Source: Virgibacillus_R byunsanensis (GTDB taxonomy: Bacteria > Bacillota > Bacilli > Bacillales > Amphibacillaceae). Taken from it: 34,008 nucleotides of DNA. Shown here piece after piece: positions 7,913-16,711 of the stretch. Where the stretch lies: assembly GCF_042675965.1 (NCBI RefSeq), contig NZ_JBHTKJ010000067.1:1-34008 (forward strand), read 5' to 3'. Made by a program: the position numbers and the translations under genes. The first letter of the stretch is position 1. Every line of letters starts with the position of its first letter. The notes under the pieces are model-generated. The model worked only from the letters and a program-made list of their open reading frames with translations, was not told where the DNA came from and searched no databases.

Positions 7913-8161
7913 TTATTTACCTTTTCTTAACACCTTTAAAGCAATACCACCTACTAATACACTTAGGCCTGCTGATCCACCATTTTTAATGCCTGTACCA
8001 ATGCAATTTTTACAAACGAATCCATGATTTACAAGATTTGAACAATTTTTAACTATGCACTGTCCATATACATTATTGCAGGATTCACATTCATATTTAA
8101 TTTGTTCCTTTTCTATAAAATTCCTTCTTCTTTTACAATATGGACAATTTAATTCAGTCAT
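7913..8161 (-). CDS. Zinc-ribbon protein with a C-terminal hydrophobic segment
   Basis: The 82-aa protein has CPYCKRRR at residues 6-13 and CESCNNVYG near 25-33, forming one zinc ribbon. A second cysteine set, CIVKNCSNLVNHGFVCKNC (about 35-53), can bind another zinc. A glycine-rich hydrophobic stretch (GLSVLVGGIALKVL) follows and ends in basic residues, suggesting membrane association. Its start overlaps the stop of the 397-aa protein by 8 bases (ATGACTGA), so the two are produced together. The reading is secure from the overlap and cysteine pattern. The function is unknown; zinc-ribbon partners of this kind are frequent beside helical sensor or effector proteins in defence islands. Confidence 0.7.
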   Translation of the reverse strand: MTELNCPYCKRRRNFIEKEQIKYECESCNNVYGQCIVKNCSNLVNHGFVCKNCIGTGIKNGGSAGLSVLVGGIALKVLRKGK

Positions 8162-9347
8162 TATTTATGTCTCCCATTAATAATTGTGTATCAACATCAT
8201 AAGAAATTTGAATCTCTTCAAATTGTGAAACAAGTCTTATATGCATGTTTTTAACTTCATCTACTTTAATATAGTTTGTATTTATTTCTTGTAATAAAGT
8301 TTTAGGTAACTTTCTGTTTTTTAGACTTTCAGCAATATGTAAAAGAGAATTATCATCATTGATACTAATTCCATCAACATTCAGCAAATATATTAACTTA
8401 GAAACTAGTTCAGTCGAATAGTAGTTTATTTTAGATTCAATCTTCCTAAAATATTTAGATGCATGATGGTATTCATTAGTTATTTGATAACAGGTTCCTA
8501 TAAGACCGAGAGTTTGGAAATATAAATCCAATAAAAAACTATACTCATGCATAAATAACTGGATTTCATCATTATATTTTTTATTGTATTCATTCCTATA
8601 TTTACTTCTCCATTCCCAAACCTTCAACCCATCTATGAAATCTGAAATAAGTTTATATTCTATTTTTCTACTTAATACCTCTTCGATAGTTTCTTCAATA
8701 AAGTCGGATAAAAACTTCAAATCTTTAATGCAATCATTAATCCTAACCATGGCATTCTTGTTGGGAAGGGATTCAATGGCTTCTTCAATAACTGAATTTA
8801 TACTATGCACCCTAGAAACTTTCTCTTTCCATAAAAACTGACCGAGTTGATCTATTTTTTCATGTATAACATCGAGTTTTTTTGAGATTTCAGCCATTTG
8901 TAATTGCCCAGATATGCTGGCAATGTTTCTAGAAATATTGGAGAGTGTGGATGGCTTATTTTTCTTGATAAGTTCTTCTGGTGTCATCTCATTAAGTTGA
9001 GCCTTCCCAACAAATTTACCTGTCTTAGCATTTCTAATCTCTAGGGATCCTTTTTTAATAGATAGGTTTCCAGTATCAATTCCATTTTGAAACTCTGGGT
9101 TTATGGATATTTTCCATAAATCATCTATTTTATCTTTGTATAAAGGAAAATCGTTATTGTTAATACTTTCCTGAATAATTTTATTTACAGAATCTATTAA
9201 ATCCGAAGGAACTGATATTTCATTACCCTTACTTTTTGAATCATTATAGGTTAACTCGCCGCCTATAGTGTTGATAATGCTTGGGGTATTATCCAAATCA
9301 CACACTCCCTCTTTAAGTGTCTCATATTTTATGGAAGCATATTTCAT
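8154..9347 (-). CDS. Uncharacterised 397-aa helical protein
   Basis: I do not recognise this protein. Residues 1-100 are mixed and polar. Near 100-125 lies the strand-like IRNAKTGKFVGKAQLNEMT. From about 130 the protein is almost entirely helical, with a heptad-rich segment (SKKLDVIHEKIDQLGQFLWK, about 155-175) likely to form a coiled coil. The C-terminal half has an aromatic-rich helical pair (HEYSFLLDLYFQTLGLIGT and following). No transmembrane segment or catalytic motif stands out. It begins 12 bases after the Mrr-like gene stop and overlaps the zinc-ribbon gene, so it belongs to the same transcript. It could be a separate two-gene module or an extension of either neighbouring system. Confidence 0.65.
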   Translation of the reverse strand: MKYASIKYETLKEGVCDLDNTPSIINTIGGELTYNDSKSKGNEISVPSDLIDSVNKIIQESINNNDFPLYKDKIDDLWKISINPEFQNGIDTGNLSIKKGSLEIRNAKTGKFVGKAQLNEMTPEELIKKNKPSTLSNISRNIASISGQLQMAEISKKLDVIHEKIDQLGQFLWKEKVSRVHSINSVIEEAIESLPNKNAMVRINDCIKDLKFLSDFIEETIEEVLSRKIEYKLISDFIDGLKVWEWRSKYRNEYNKKYNDEIQLFMHEYSFLLDLYFQTLGLIGTCYQITNEYHHASKYFRKIESKINYYSTELVSKLIYLLNVDGISINDDNSLLHIAESLKNRKLPKTLLQEINTNYIKVDEVKNMHIRLVSQFEEIQISYDVDTQLLMGDINND

Positions 9348-9359
9348 CTTTATTGTTTC

Positions 9360-10340
9360 CTACTCAGGAACATACATCTTCTGCAAAGGCAACAATGCCC
9401 TAACATCGTTCGGCATATTCTCATACCACTTTACAACTAAGTCTACCAATTCCTCCAAATCTACCAATCTAACAGAGTTATGTCTAGCTACCGCTTCTGC
9501 TTGTAATGTAAAACCACCGGTTGAAACAAATAAGCTATTAGCATCAATTGGATTTGCCCCTAATAACTGCTGAATCTCTGGTGCAGATGCAGAAGATTTG
9601 CGATGCTTTACTTGGACTTTAATAATCGGCTTTTCAAATCCAAAGGCATCTTTATAAGCTAATACATCCACTCCACCGTCAGGGCCCTTTGGACTTACCC
9701 GTACATTGTAGTCCATCGCTTGCAAAAGTCCCCCAACCAGTTCTTGCATTTGCCATGGGTCTAGTTTATCAACTTTGTCTTGTACCATTACCAGTGCCCT
9801 ATTAACCAAGTCTTCTATTATTTCACTTTCTTCAGCTTCATTTGTTTCCTCCGGTTCAACAAAGGGGTACTCTAATAATCTTTCAATCTCACTTCCCCAA
9901 TCATCGACACGAAATACTGTTAATACCGAACCTAAACTATTCTTTGCTGCTTGTGATAATGTATCTCTTATTACTGTTGCTTCTTCCCAATCTACTCTTA
10001 CGTTATTTGGATAAGCAGGATCTCCAACTGTTTTATTATAAAAATGTCCTTCGGTGACTGTTCCTACCAGATATTCTCTTGTTTCTTTAAAATAGGTTAT
10101 AATCTTATCGCCTTTTTTTACTTCTCTACTAAAGCGCCATACTTGACTTATCCAACTTTTTCTCGTGTTCGGTTTACTGTCAGCAAACACATCATTAGCA
10201 GTTGCTAACATTTCTTCTTTTGAACGATATTGTTTTGGATCACCTAATTTAGGCCATCCAATGGAAGCAATACCATTTTCTTTCCAAACTGGGATCAACT
10301 CATTGTTATCCCCTGCACGAATCATCCACCATTTTGTCAT
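9360..10340 (-). CDS. Mrr-like restriction endonuclease with N-terminal PUA/EVE-like domain
   Basis: The 326-aa protein has an N-terminal domain of about 150 residues (KWWMIRAGDNNELIPVW, then GDKIITYF and YLVGTVTEGHFY) that looks like an EVE/PUA fold able to read modified bases. The C-terminal part holds an Mrr-type PD-(D/E)XK core: GPDGGVDVLA (about 220-230) supplies the aspartate and IIKVQVKHRK (about 240) the Q-x-K pair. SLFVSTGGFT follows, as in Mrr enzymes. The ATG at 10340 has a GGGGAG site. It lies about 100 bp after the helicase stop in the same run. It is probably the cleaving arm of the DUF499/DUF1156 system, or a modification-dependent nuclease. Confidence 0.82.
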   Translation of the reverse strand: MTKWWMIRAGDNNELIPVWKENGIASIGWPKLGDPKQYRSKEEMLATANDVFADSKPNTRKSWISQVWRFSREVKKGDKIITYFKETREYLVGTVTEGHFYNKTVGDPAYPNNVRVDWEEATVIRDTLSQAAKNSLGSVLTVFRVDDWGSEIERLLEYPFVEPEETNEAEESEIIEDLVNRALVMVQDKVDKLDPWQMQELVGGLLQAMDYNVRVSPKGPDGGVDVLAYKDAFGFEKPIIKVQVKHRKSSASAPEIQQLLGANPIDANSLFVSTGGFTLQAEAVARHNSVRLVDLEELVDLVVKWYENMPNDVRALLPLQKMYVPE

Positions 10341-10443
10341 ATAACGTCTCCCCTTTAAATCATATAAAAATAGCCCCAGCATTAGTTTTTTAAATTGTTC
10401 ATCATGCTAGGGCAAAGTTGTTTGTGTATTTTTTTATAGTTTT

Positions 10444-13161
10444 TTAACTCCAACCATTCATCAAATGCTTTCTCTTCTCAGATGTATCCAGCACTTCAAC
10501 ACAGTTTTCCCAGTCTACTCTTCCTACATCCACATGATAACGCATTTCAAAAGGATGATACGTTGGGACTGCATCAATTTTTTTTTGAGCTTCCTCATCA
10601 TTATTTAATGCTACATCCACCCAAACATCTTGTAATACATCAGGGATTTGACCAAATAACCCGTGTATACTTTCCAGCCTTTCGGAAAGAATTGAATGTA
10701 CACGATCCTCAACTGATCCTTTGTAACGCATATTATATATCCAGACTTCATCATAGACCTGACCGATACGTTGAATACGCCCTTTTCTTTGTTCTAAACG
10801 AGTAGGGTTCCAAGGTAAGTCAAGATTAATAAGTGATCCAAGAGCCTGTAAGTTTAAACCTTCACTTGCTGCATCTGTACCGATCAAAACTCGTAGTTCA
10901 TGTCTTTTAACCATATCCTTAATACCATCTTTAGGCATTCGCTCAAAAACACCATTAGTTATTATTCCTGATTTATCTCCACCTGCATAGATGCCAATCT
11001 TTTCACCTTTTATTTCTTCTGATAAGCTGTCAGCAATCCAATAGGCAGAATCAAAGAATTGAGAAAAAATAATGCATCCTCTTTCTAACCATCCTACATT
11101 CAAAAGTAAATCTATTACTAATTGATACTTAGGATCTTTATCCTTATTTGCTTCTAAAGTACTTACAAAACGAATGAGGCATTGTCTTTCTTCATTAGTA
11201 ATATTTTTGATTTCACTATTTGTTACAGACTCATCATCATACTCATCATACTCATAATCTGATTCTTCCGAAGTAGTTCCCCAATTTAACAACATTTTTT
11301 CTGCCGTATTTTTCCCAGCAATCATTGTGCTTCCGACCCTACGTAGTAATAATGATTTTAAGAACCCTCCACCTTTAACTCTTTTTTGAAGAAGCTCACT
11401 AAACTGTTCAGCATGTTGATAAGCCTCTTGCAGATACGGTGGTAATATAATTGCATCTTTATCTGTTTCACCAAACAGTTTCACCTTAACTGCTTTTAAA
11501 TAGGGCTCTCCAGTTTCTGGGTTAGTAGTAGTTTCTAAAAAGTCCCGTGTCCTACGAACTATATTACGAATATATGGATTGTGGTTTGTCATAAAGCCTG
11601 AATCGATTATCCTACCAAATCGACGTTCTTCAGGTGTTCCTTTTATATTTTCTAACTTTTCATACGGAACCACAAAATCACTTTCTGTCATATCAAAACG
11701 ACGTCGTAGCCTTCCAAATGTTGCTTCACCTTCATCAGCAGGCGGAAAAGGATTGCGTATCCAATCAACCACATCTCGATCAAATCTACCAAGTTCAAGA
11801 GTTTGCATAACATAATCTAGTCCCTTACCTGCATTTGTTCTCCACTTGCTAAAACGACTTCCAAGTATAGAATCGTTTGATTGAGAAAGTATGTACAAAA
11901 GATCCCATGCTTCTACAGGATAAAGTTGAACTGGTGTGGCAGTTGCTAATAACATACTTTTGGTTTTTCGTGACATTTCTATTAGGAAATTCATGAGGTT
12001 ATTAGGATTAGGCTTTTCATCCGCTTTATCAGAACCTTGATTTTTTCTCCTTGCTCTGTGTGCCTCATCAACAATCACACATTCATATTCCATATTTAAT
12101 AAATGTTGTATGCTATTAGAATTTGCTGTTATTAATCCTTGTGAAATAATTCCCACTCGTCTTGGACATCTCTTTATGCTAAGGTCTCCTTTGGATGGGT
12201 AGCGAATGCCGTTTTCATCTACCCATTCTTTTCCAGTCCATACCGCAGAAGGCATATCTAACAGATTATTAATTTCATCTTGCCATTGCCATAATAGTGT
12301 TTTGGGTGCAATAACCAGTACTGGTTTATCACCATAAAGTGCCATCAATTGACCAGCTAGAGCAAGTTGAACTGTTTTTCCCAGTCCAACCATATCTGCG
12401 AGGATATACCTTGCTCCATATGTTTTCTTATGATCATTAAAGGCTTTATTGACAAAATATTTTTGATGTTCCCACAATCCATACTCTTGACGATATACAG
12501 GTGCCTCAACAATTGATGAGGCAGGATCCGCTTTTTCCTTCCATTTTTCTACTGTATTGATCACTGAGCGTTTCGATATACGATTTATATCCTCAACTAC
12601 AAATTCTGAAAGTGGAACAGCGTATGGACTGTTCCAAAAATAATCAAACTCTTCTTGAACCCATTGAACCGCATCATCTGAATCATCTTCCCACATTATT
12701 TCGTAGTTCAAGCGCCAAGCCGAGTATGTTTCATTTACACTTCCCATAAATGCTGTTTTAGATCCATTAGCAAGAGTTATTACTCCTGCTTTCCCGTGGA
12801 TGAGGCCAAAAATATTATTAGGTAGCACTTTCACACTTAATTTTTCTGTTTTTAAAAGTTCGTATAACTTATGAAGCCTTTTTGGCATGTTAGCAAAACG
12901 TTCTTCAGGTTGATTACTACACCATTCCTTTCGAATTGCATTAACGGCTGCACTGGCTGTTTTTACATCTTCAATATTTAAGTCGGAGTTGCAAATTATT
13001 CGAACTTTACCTTCCATTTTGTCTATAGCTTCTCCTGCAATTTCTAAAATAGACGAACTAAAGTAACCTGCAATACGATCATAGTGCTTTGCTTTTTCTA
13101 ATTTTTTTGTTAAAAACGACTGATCTAATCTATTTAATCTAGATGAGTAACGCTGAATCAT
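10444..13161 (-). CDS. PLD-domain SNF2-type helicase
   Basis: The 905-aa protein combines two parts. The N-terminus (about 1-180) is phospholipase D-like: HGKAGVITL near residue 120 gives the H-x-K pair, with AFMGSVNETYSAW after it; only one complete HxK is visible. Superfamily-2 motifs follow: motif I MVGLGKT (about 257), motif II VDEAH (about 365), motif III ATATPVQL, and C-terminal IGTDAASEGLNLQ plus the arginine finger region GRIQRIGQ (about 797). This is a SNF2/RapA-like DNA translocase. It sits between the methyltransferase (14 bp upstream) and the Mrr-like nuclease, so it probably drives DNA translocation or target discrimination in that defence system. PLD-helicase fusions are frequent in DISARM-like and related islands. 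Confidence 0.88.
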   Translation of the reverse strand: MIQRYSSRLNRLDQSFLTKKLEKAKHYDRIAGYFSSSILEIAGEAIDKMEGKVRIICNSDLNIEDVKTASAAVNAIRKEWCSNQPEERFANMPKRLHKLYELLKTEKLSVKVLPNNIFGLIHGKAGVITLANGSKTAFMGSVNETYSAWRLNYEIMWEDDSDDAVQWVQEEFDYFWNSPYAVPLSEFVVEDINRISKRSVINTVEKWKEKADPASSIVEAPVYRQEYGLWEHQKYFVNKAFNDHKKTYGARYILADMVGLGKTVQLALAGQLMALYGDKPVLVIAPKTLLWQWQDEINNLLDMPSAVWTGKEWVDENGIRYPSKGDLSIKRCPRRVGIISQGLITANSNSIQHLLNMEYECVIVDEAHRARRKNQGSDKADEKPNPNNLMNFLIEMSRKTKSMLLATATPVQLYPVEAWDLLYILSQSNDSILGSRFSKWRTNAGKGLDYVMQTLELGRFDRDVVDWIRNPFPPADEGEATFGRLRRRFDMTESDFVVPYEKLENIKGTPEERRFGRIIDSGFMTNHNPYIRNIVRRTRDFLETTTNPETGEPYLKAVKVKLFGETDKDAIILPPYLQEAYQHAEQFSELLQKRVKGGGFLKSLLLRRVGSTMIAGKNTAEKMLLNWGTTSEESDYEYDEYDDESVTNSEIKNITNEERQCLIRFVSTLEANKDKDPKYQLVIDLLLNVGWLERGCIIFSQFFDSAYWIADSLSEEIKGEKIGIYAGGDKSGIITNGVFERMPKDGIKDMVKRHELRVLIGTDAASEGLNLQALGSLINLDLPWNPTRLEQRKGRIQRIGQVYDEVWIYNMRYKGSVEDRVHSILSERLESIHGLFGQIPDVLQDVWVDVALNNDEEAQKKIDAVPTYHPFEMRYHVDVGRVDWENCVEVLDTSEKRKHLMNGWS

Positions 13162-13175
13162 ACGATACCCCCTTA

Positions 13176-16118
13176 TTACACACCATCATTTTTCACAAGC
13201 TCAACAAGCAGTCTCGCGTAATGAGCTTCTTCCTCCCAATTACTCATATGTTCATAATGCCCAAGTGTAATAATAAATTTAAGGAACTCCAGTATTGTAC
13301 TACGTTGATTCCAATAATCTGGAACTTCATTCTTCAACCAGTTAAGGCCTTTAATTGTATCTTCAGATTTAATACTTTGAAATAATGCTGCTAATACATT
13401 ACGAAGTGATGAGTTACCAAATTTATCATTAATGGTTATGCCTTTCATATCAAACTCTTTAGCAGTTTTTAACCTAGTTTGGTTTGCTTTTTTATTACCT
13501 AACAATTGTGTGTATTCTTTTACTCCAAAACCTCGCGCAATCTCCTGATATGCGCTTAATTTATAGATATTGTCCTTTTCAAAGTCTAAACCTTTAATGT
13601 AAAAACGTTCTTCTGATATAAGGGTTTTCCAAATGAAAGAATCAAATCCTGATGGCGTTGAATAATCATAAGCAATTTTTATAGCTTCATTAATTATACG
13701 CTCTATAGCAGATTCTTCTCCAGTAGAAGGGCCTTTTGATAACTCATAATTAACATTAATATCTTCAATATTTTTATATGAGGTTAATACCTTCAAAGAG
13801 GCAGCGTAAGCTGCCAACAAGTAGTCTGCGTCTGTGAAGTTTGGATCTTCTTTATCGTCCAGATCTTTCATACTATCAATTTGTCTTTTAACTTCCTCTT
13901 CTACTTCTGGATAGAGTTCGTCAAGATATGCTGTTTCCTCGGACTTTTGTTTTCTTAATACCAGCAGAACAGTTCCTTTTACATAATTTCCATTTTTTAA
14001 GCCTCCAGATTCCGTTTCTGTTGCAATATTCCAAGCTGATGTAACTCTTAGTCCTGAAGCCCAAAGAATATATGTCAAATCCGCCCAAACACTAACATCC
14101 TGATGAGTGAACATAACAACTTGCATACCATTTTCAGACATATTTTTTGCTAAATTAGAATAGATTTCAACCATACTGCCATTAAAAGTTTCACCCGTTC
14201 CCCTCACAGCCAGAACTCTTTTACTATCCATATACCATTTTGGAAATATATCCTTCAATCCATTATCCCAAGCCAAGAAAAACTCTGATAACTCGTGATA
14301 ATTGACTGCATCTGCATAGGGAGGATCAGTTATCCAAATATCATTCTCTGTACTAATAGTTCTTGCATCTCTTAATTCTATCGTAGATTGAGTGGAGAAG
14401 TTCTTATTCCTAAGTACAAATTTCCAACACGAATATATAGAACTCAAAGTCCTCACAGGGAAATTAAACAAAGTGTTTAAAGCCTGATTCGCAAAAGTCT
14501 GCTCACTTTTATCATAACCATAATTCCATATCATTAATTTTGAATTTCTATTTGCTAAACCATTTATTGCTAGAAGGGAGAGGACTTTTTTTTCATTATT
14601 ATTGGCTAATTGATTTGCCTTCTCCAAAAACAGTCCATTAATAAGTAACTGACGTGGATGGAATAGTTGATGCCAGTACTTCCAACCACGCTCTCTACTT
14701 AACCTTAATGTCTCCTCTCCATCTTCAATCATTGAAACTGGTAAAAAACCTTTTCTAGCCCAACTAGTGAATCTTTTGGATAATAACTCCAATACAATTG
14801 ACTCTCTTTTTAAATCTAAATCAGAGGGCTTGACATAATATACTTTTCCATAAGTAGAGTCTGTAGCAGGAGCAGGCTTTTTATATACTTCATCCCAAGA
14901 CCTTTCTGGATATTTATCAATATATTTAATTGCATATAATCGCTCCTTAAAAACATCCTTTGGTCTAGAAGTAAATTCATCTTTTTCCCATTTTCTGAGT
15001 CCATATTCGGTTGAGCCATTATACTTCTTATCCCTTCTTAAGACGGTAATAGGGGTTGTTTGTTCACATCGAGGGCATATTAGTGCATTGTTTTTTACTG
15101 TCCCGCTATTTTTCCCCTCTTGGATTTCTTCTTTTGTAGCATTATTTATTACATCTAAATCATAAGCACTATTCTCTTCATCTAGGATCAATTTAACAAC
15201 CACTTTATATCCTTCGCTTACTACTAAATTAGGAATTAGCGGAACTTTAGTATTGCAATCAGGACAAGTAGTTTCATTGCAATATAAATAATACTTCGCT
15301 CTCCAACCATGCTCATTTTTTTCAATTCCCCATTGATCTACTTGTTTACTCACTTCGTCGTAAACTTCGTTTAAAAATTTATTTAGTTCTTCTATTTCCT
15401 TGTCATTTTTGCTCAAAATATTTAAACTTGACCAAGTTAAAAGTCCCGCAAAAGGATTTAAATCTGAAGCATAAACATCCGCACCTAATCTGCTCGCTTC
15501 AAAAGGGATACTCCCCCCTCCGGAAAAACAATCGCCGATTTTAGGTGTATGTCCAAATCTTTTTTCGCCTAATTGTGCAACTAATTCTTGTATACTTGAA
15601 GCGGATGTATTTAAATGTGAATTTATTTCTACCCAGTCTGCGTCATTAATCTGAATCATCTCTTCAGGACGCATGCAATATACTAGTTTCTGATCATAAG
15701 TCATTCTATGATAGATTTTATTTTGTAGTTCTGATTTACTGACTGCTTTAATACCACTTTTATACTTAGGAATGTATTTTCCTTCTTCCATCTGAAAGAG
15801 TTCTCTTTTTTCTTTATCAGAAGCGTGTTGAAAGAGTATTTTTATAGGTATAGTTTTATTCTTTCGTAACTGTAATCCATTATCATCCATGGAAAGTAGC
15901 TTCAAAAATATCTTTCTGTCTTTCTTAGGGTCATTACTGTTTGGTAATAATAACCCTAAAATAGTTGCTCTTACCAGAATAAGTGGTTTTCTTCCCCACC
16001 ATTTCCCTAAACCCGTTAAAGTTTGATTACTTCCTGCCTTCCTTTCTTTATAACTTTCCTTTGAGAGTTTAGAAACGGGAAACTGTCTTTCTATAAACGA
16101 CGTATCATATTCTAACAA
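13176..16118 (-). CDS. DUF1156 (COG1743-type) adenine DNA methyltransferase
   Basis: The ~980-aa protein has the DUF1156 N-terminus (GKWWGRKPLILVRATILG, about 40-58), a SAM-binding motif FSGGGSIPFEASRLGADVYA (about 200-220) with SDLNPFA after it, a zinc ribbon (CPDC near 285 and CPRC near 350), and the catalytic DPPY in ITDPPYADAVNYHEL near 600. The order and zinc ribbon match the adenine-specific methylases found with BREX type 3 and related systems. A GTG at 16127 overlaps the ribosome binding site AAAGGAAG; the TTG at 16118 is correctly spaced and is preferred. It likely methylates host DNA to mark self for the nuclease and helicase encoded next to it. The target sequence is unknown. Confidence 0.88.
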   Translation of the reverse strand: MLEYDTSFIERQFPVSKLSKESYKERKAGSNQTLTGLGKWWGRKPLILVRATILGLLLPNSNDPKKDRKIFLKLLSMDDNGLQLRKNKTIPIKILFQHASDKEKRELFQMEEGKYIPKYKSGIKAVSKSELQNKIYHRMTYDQKLVYCMRPEEMIQINDADWVEINSHLNTSASSIQELVAQLGEKRFGHTPKIGDCFSGGGSIPFEASRLGADVYASDLNPFAGLLTWSSLNILSKNDKEIEELNKFLNEVYDEVSKQVDQWGIEKNEHGWRAKYYLYCNETTCPDCNTKVPLIPNLVVSEGYKVVVKLILDEENSAYDLDVINNATKEEIQEGKNSGTVKNNALICPRCEQTTPITVLRRDKKYNGSTEYGLRKWEKDEFTSRPKDVFKERLYAIKYIDKYPERSWDEVYKKPAPATDSTYGKVYYVKPSDLDLKRESIVLELLSKRFTSWARKGFLPVSMIEDGEETLRLSRERGWKYWHQLFHPRQLLINGLFLEKANQLANNNEKKVLSLLAINGLANRNSKLMIWNYGYDKSEQTFANQALNTLFNFPVRTLSSIYSCWKFVLRNKNFSTQSTIELRDARTISTENDIWITDPPYADAVNYHELSEFFLAWDNGLKDIFPKWYMDSKRVLAVRGTGETFNGSMVEIYSNLAKNMSENGMQVVMFTHQDVSVWADLTYILWASGLRVTSAWNIATETESGGLKNGNYVKGTVLLVLRKQKSEETAYLDELYPEVEEEVKRQIDSMKDLDDKEDPNFTDADYLLAAYAASLKVLTSYKNIEDINVNYELSKGPSTGEESAIERIINEAIKIAYDYSTPSGFDSFIWKTLISEERFYIKGLDFEKDNIYKLSAYQEIARGFGVKEYTQLLGNKKANQTRLKTAKEFDMKGITINDKFGNSSLRNVLAALFQSIKSEDTIKGLNWLKNEVPDYWNQRSTILEFLKFIITLGHYEHMSNWEEEAHYARLLVELVKNDGV

Positions 16119-16132
16119 GATATACACTTCCT

Positions 16133-16711
16133 TTATTTTTTATCTATTTCGCGATCTATAGCCATATCGAAAAAACTCATTTGTCTGTCAATTTCTTCAA
16201 TTGGATTTTCAGTTAAAGCATATCTAACTGCTTTTCTCCAACCACGATTATCATTTACACGGCCCGTGGCAGCATTTGTCATGGTAAATAACCACCATCT
16301 TTCCTCTATACTTAACCCCAACCAATTTTTAATTGCTGAAGGAATTACACTTGGATCACTATCTTCAATAGCCCATGTTAACAACACCAGTTCTTTCCCA
16401 AACAATCTTTGAACAGGTATTTTTCCTATTTTCCATCTTCCAACAGGAATTTGATCTTTTTTTAAACGTTCATTAAATTCTATCCTCAATGTATCTTCTA
16501 TTTGCTTCCATTTATGCTTACTTAACTCAACCTTCGGTATATCATGCATAAAATCAATTGGTTGTTCTTCATTTTCATTAACTTCATGCCATTTAAAACG
16601 CTCATAAATGATAACAGGATCATTCGTTTTTCTCGGTACCTTTACTAAAAAGTGATGTTGAGATTCGCTTGGTAAAAACCCAAAGCCCAAATAATCTTTT
16701 TTATAGCTCAT
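16133..16711 (-). CDS. DUF3780 protein
   Basis: The 192-aa protein begins YLGFGFLPSESQHHFLVKVP and contains IPVGRWKIGKIPVQRLFGKE and LSIEERWWLFTMTNAATG, followed by GWRKAVRYAL. This corresponds to DUF3780 as I know it from operons with DUF499 and DUF1156 genes. No catalytic motif is evident. The ATG shares its first base with the last base of the DUF499 gene, and its stop lies about 5 bases from the methyltransferase, so the three proteins are probably made in fixed ratio and may form a complex. Its molecular role is not established. Confidence 0.8.
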   Translation of the reverse strand: MSYKKDYLGFGFLPSESQHHFLVKVPRKTNDPVIIYERFKWHEVNENEEQPIDFMHDIPKVELSKHKWKQIEDTLRIEFNERLKKDQIPVGRWKIGKIPVQRLFGKELVLLTWAIEDSDPSVIPSAIKNWLGLSIEERWWLFTMTNAATGRVNDNRGWRKAVRYALTENPIEEIDRQMSFFDMAIDREIDKK

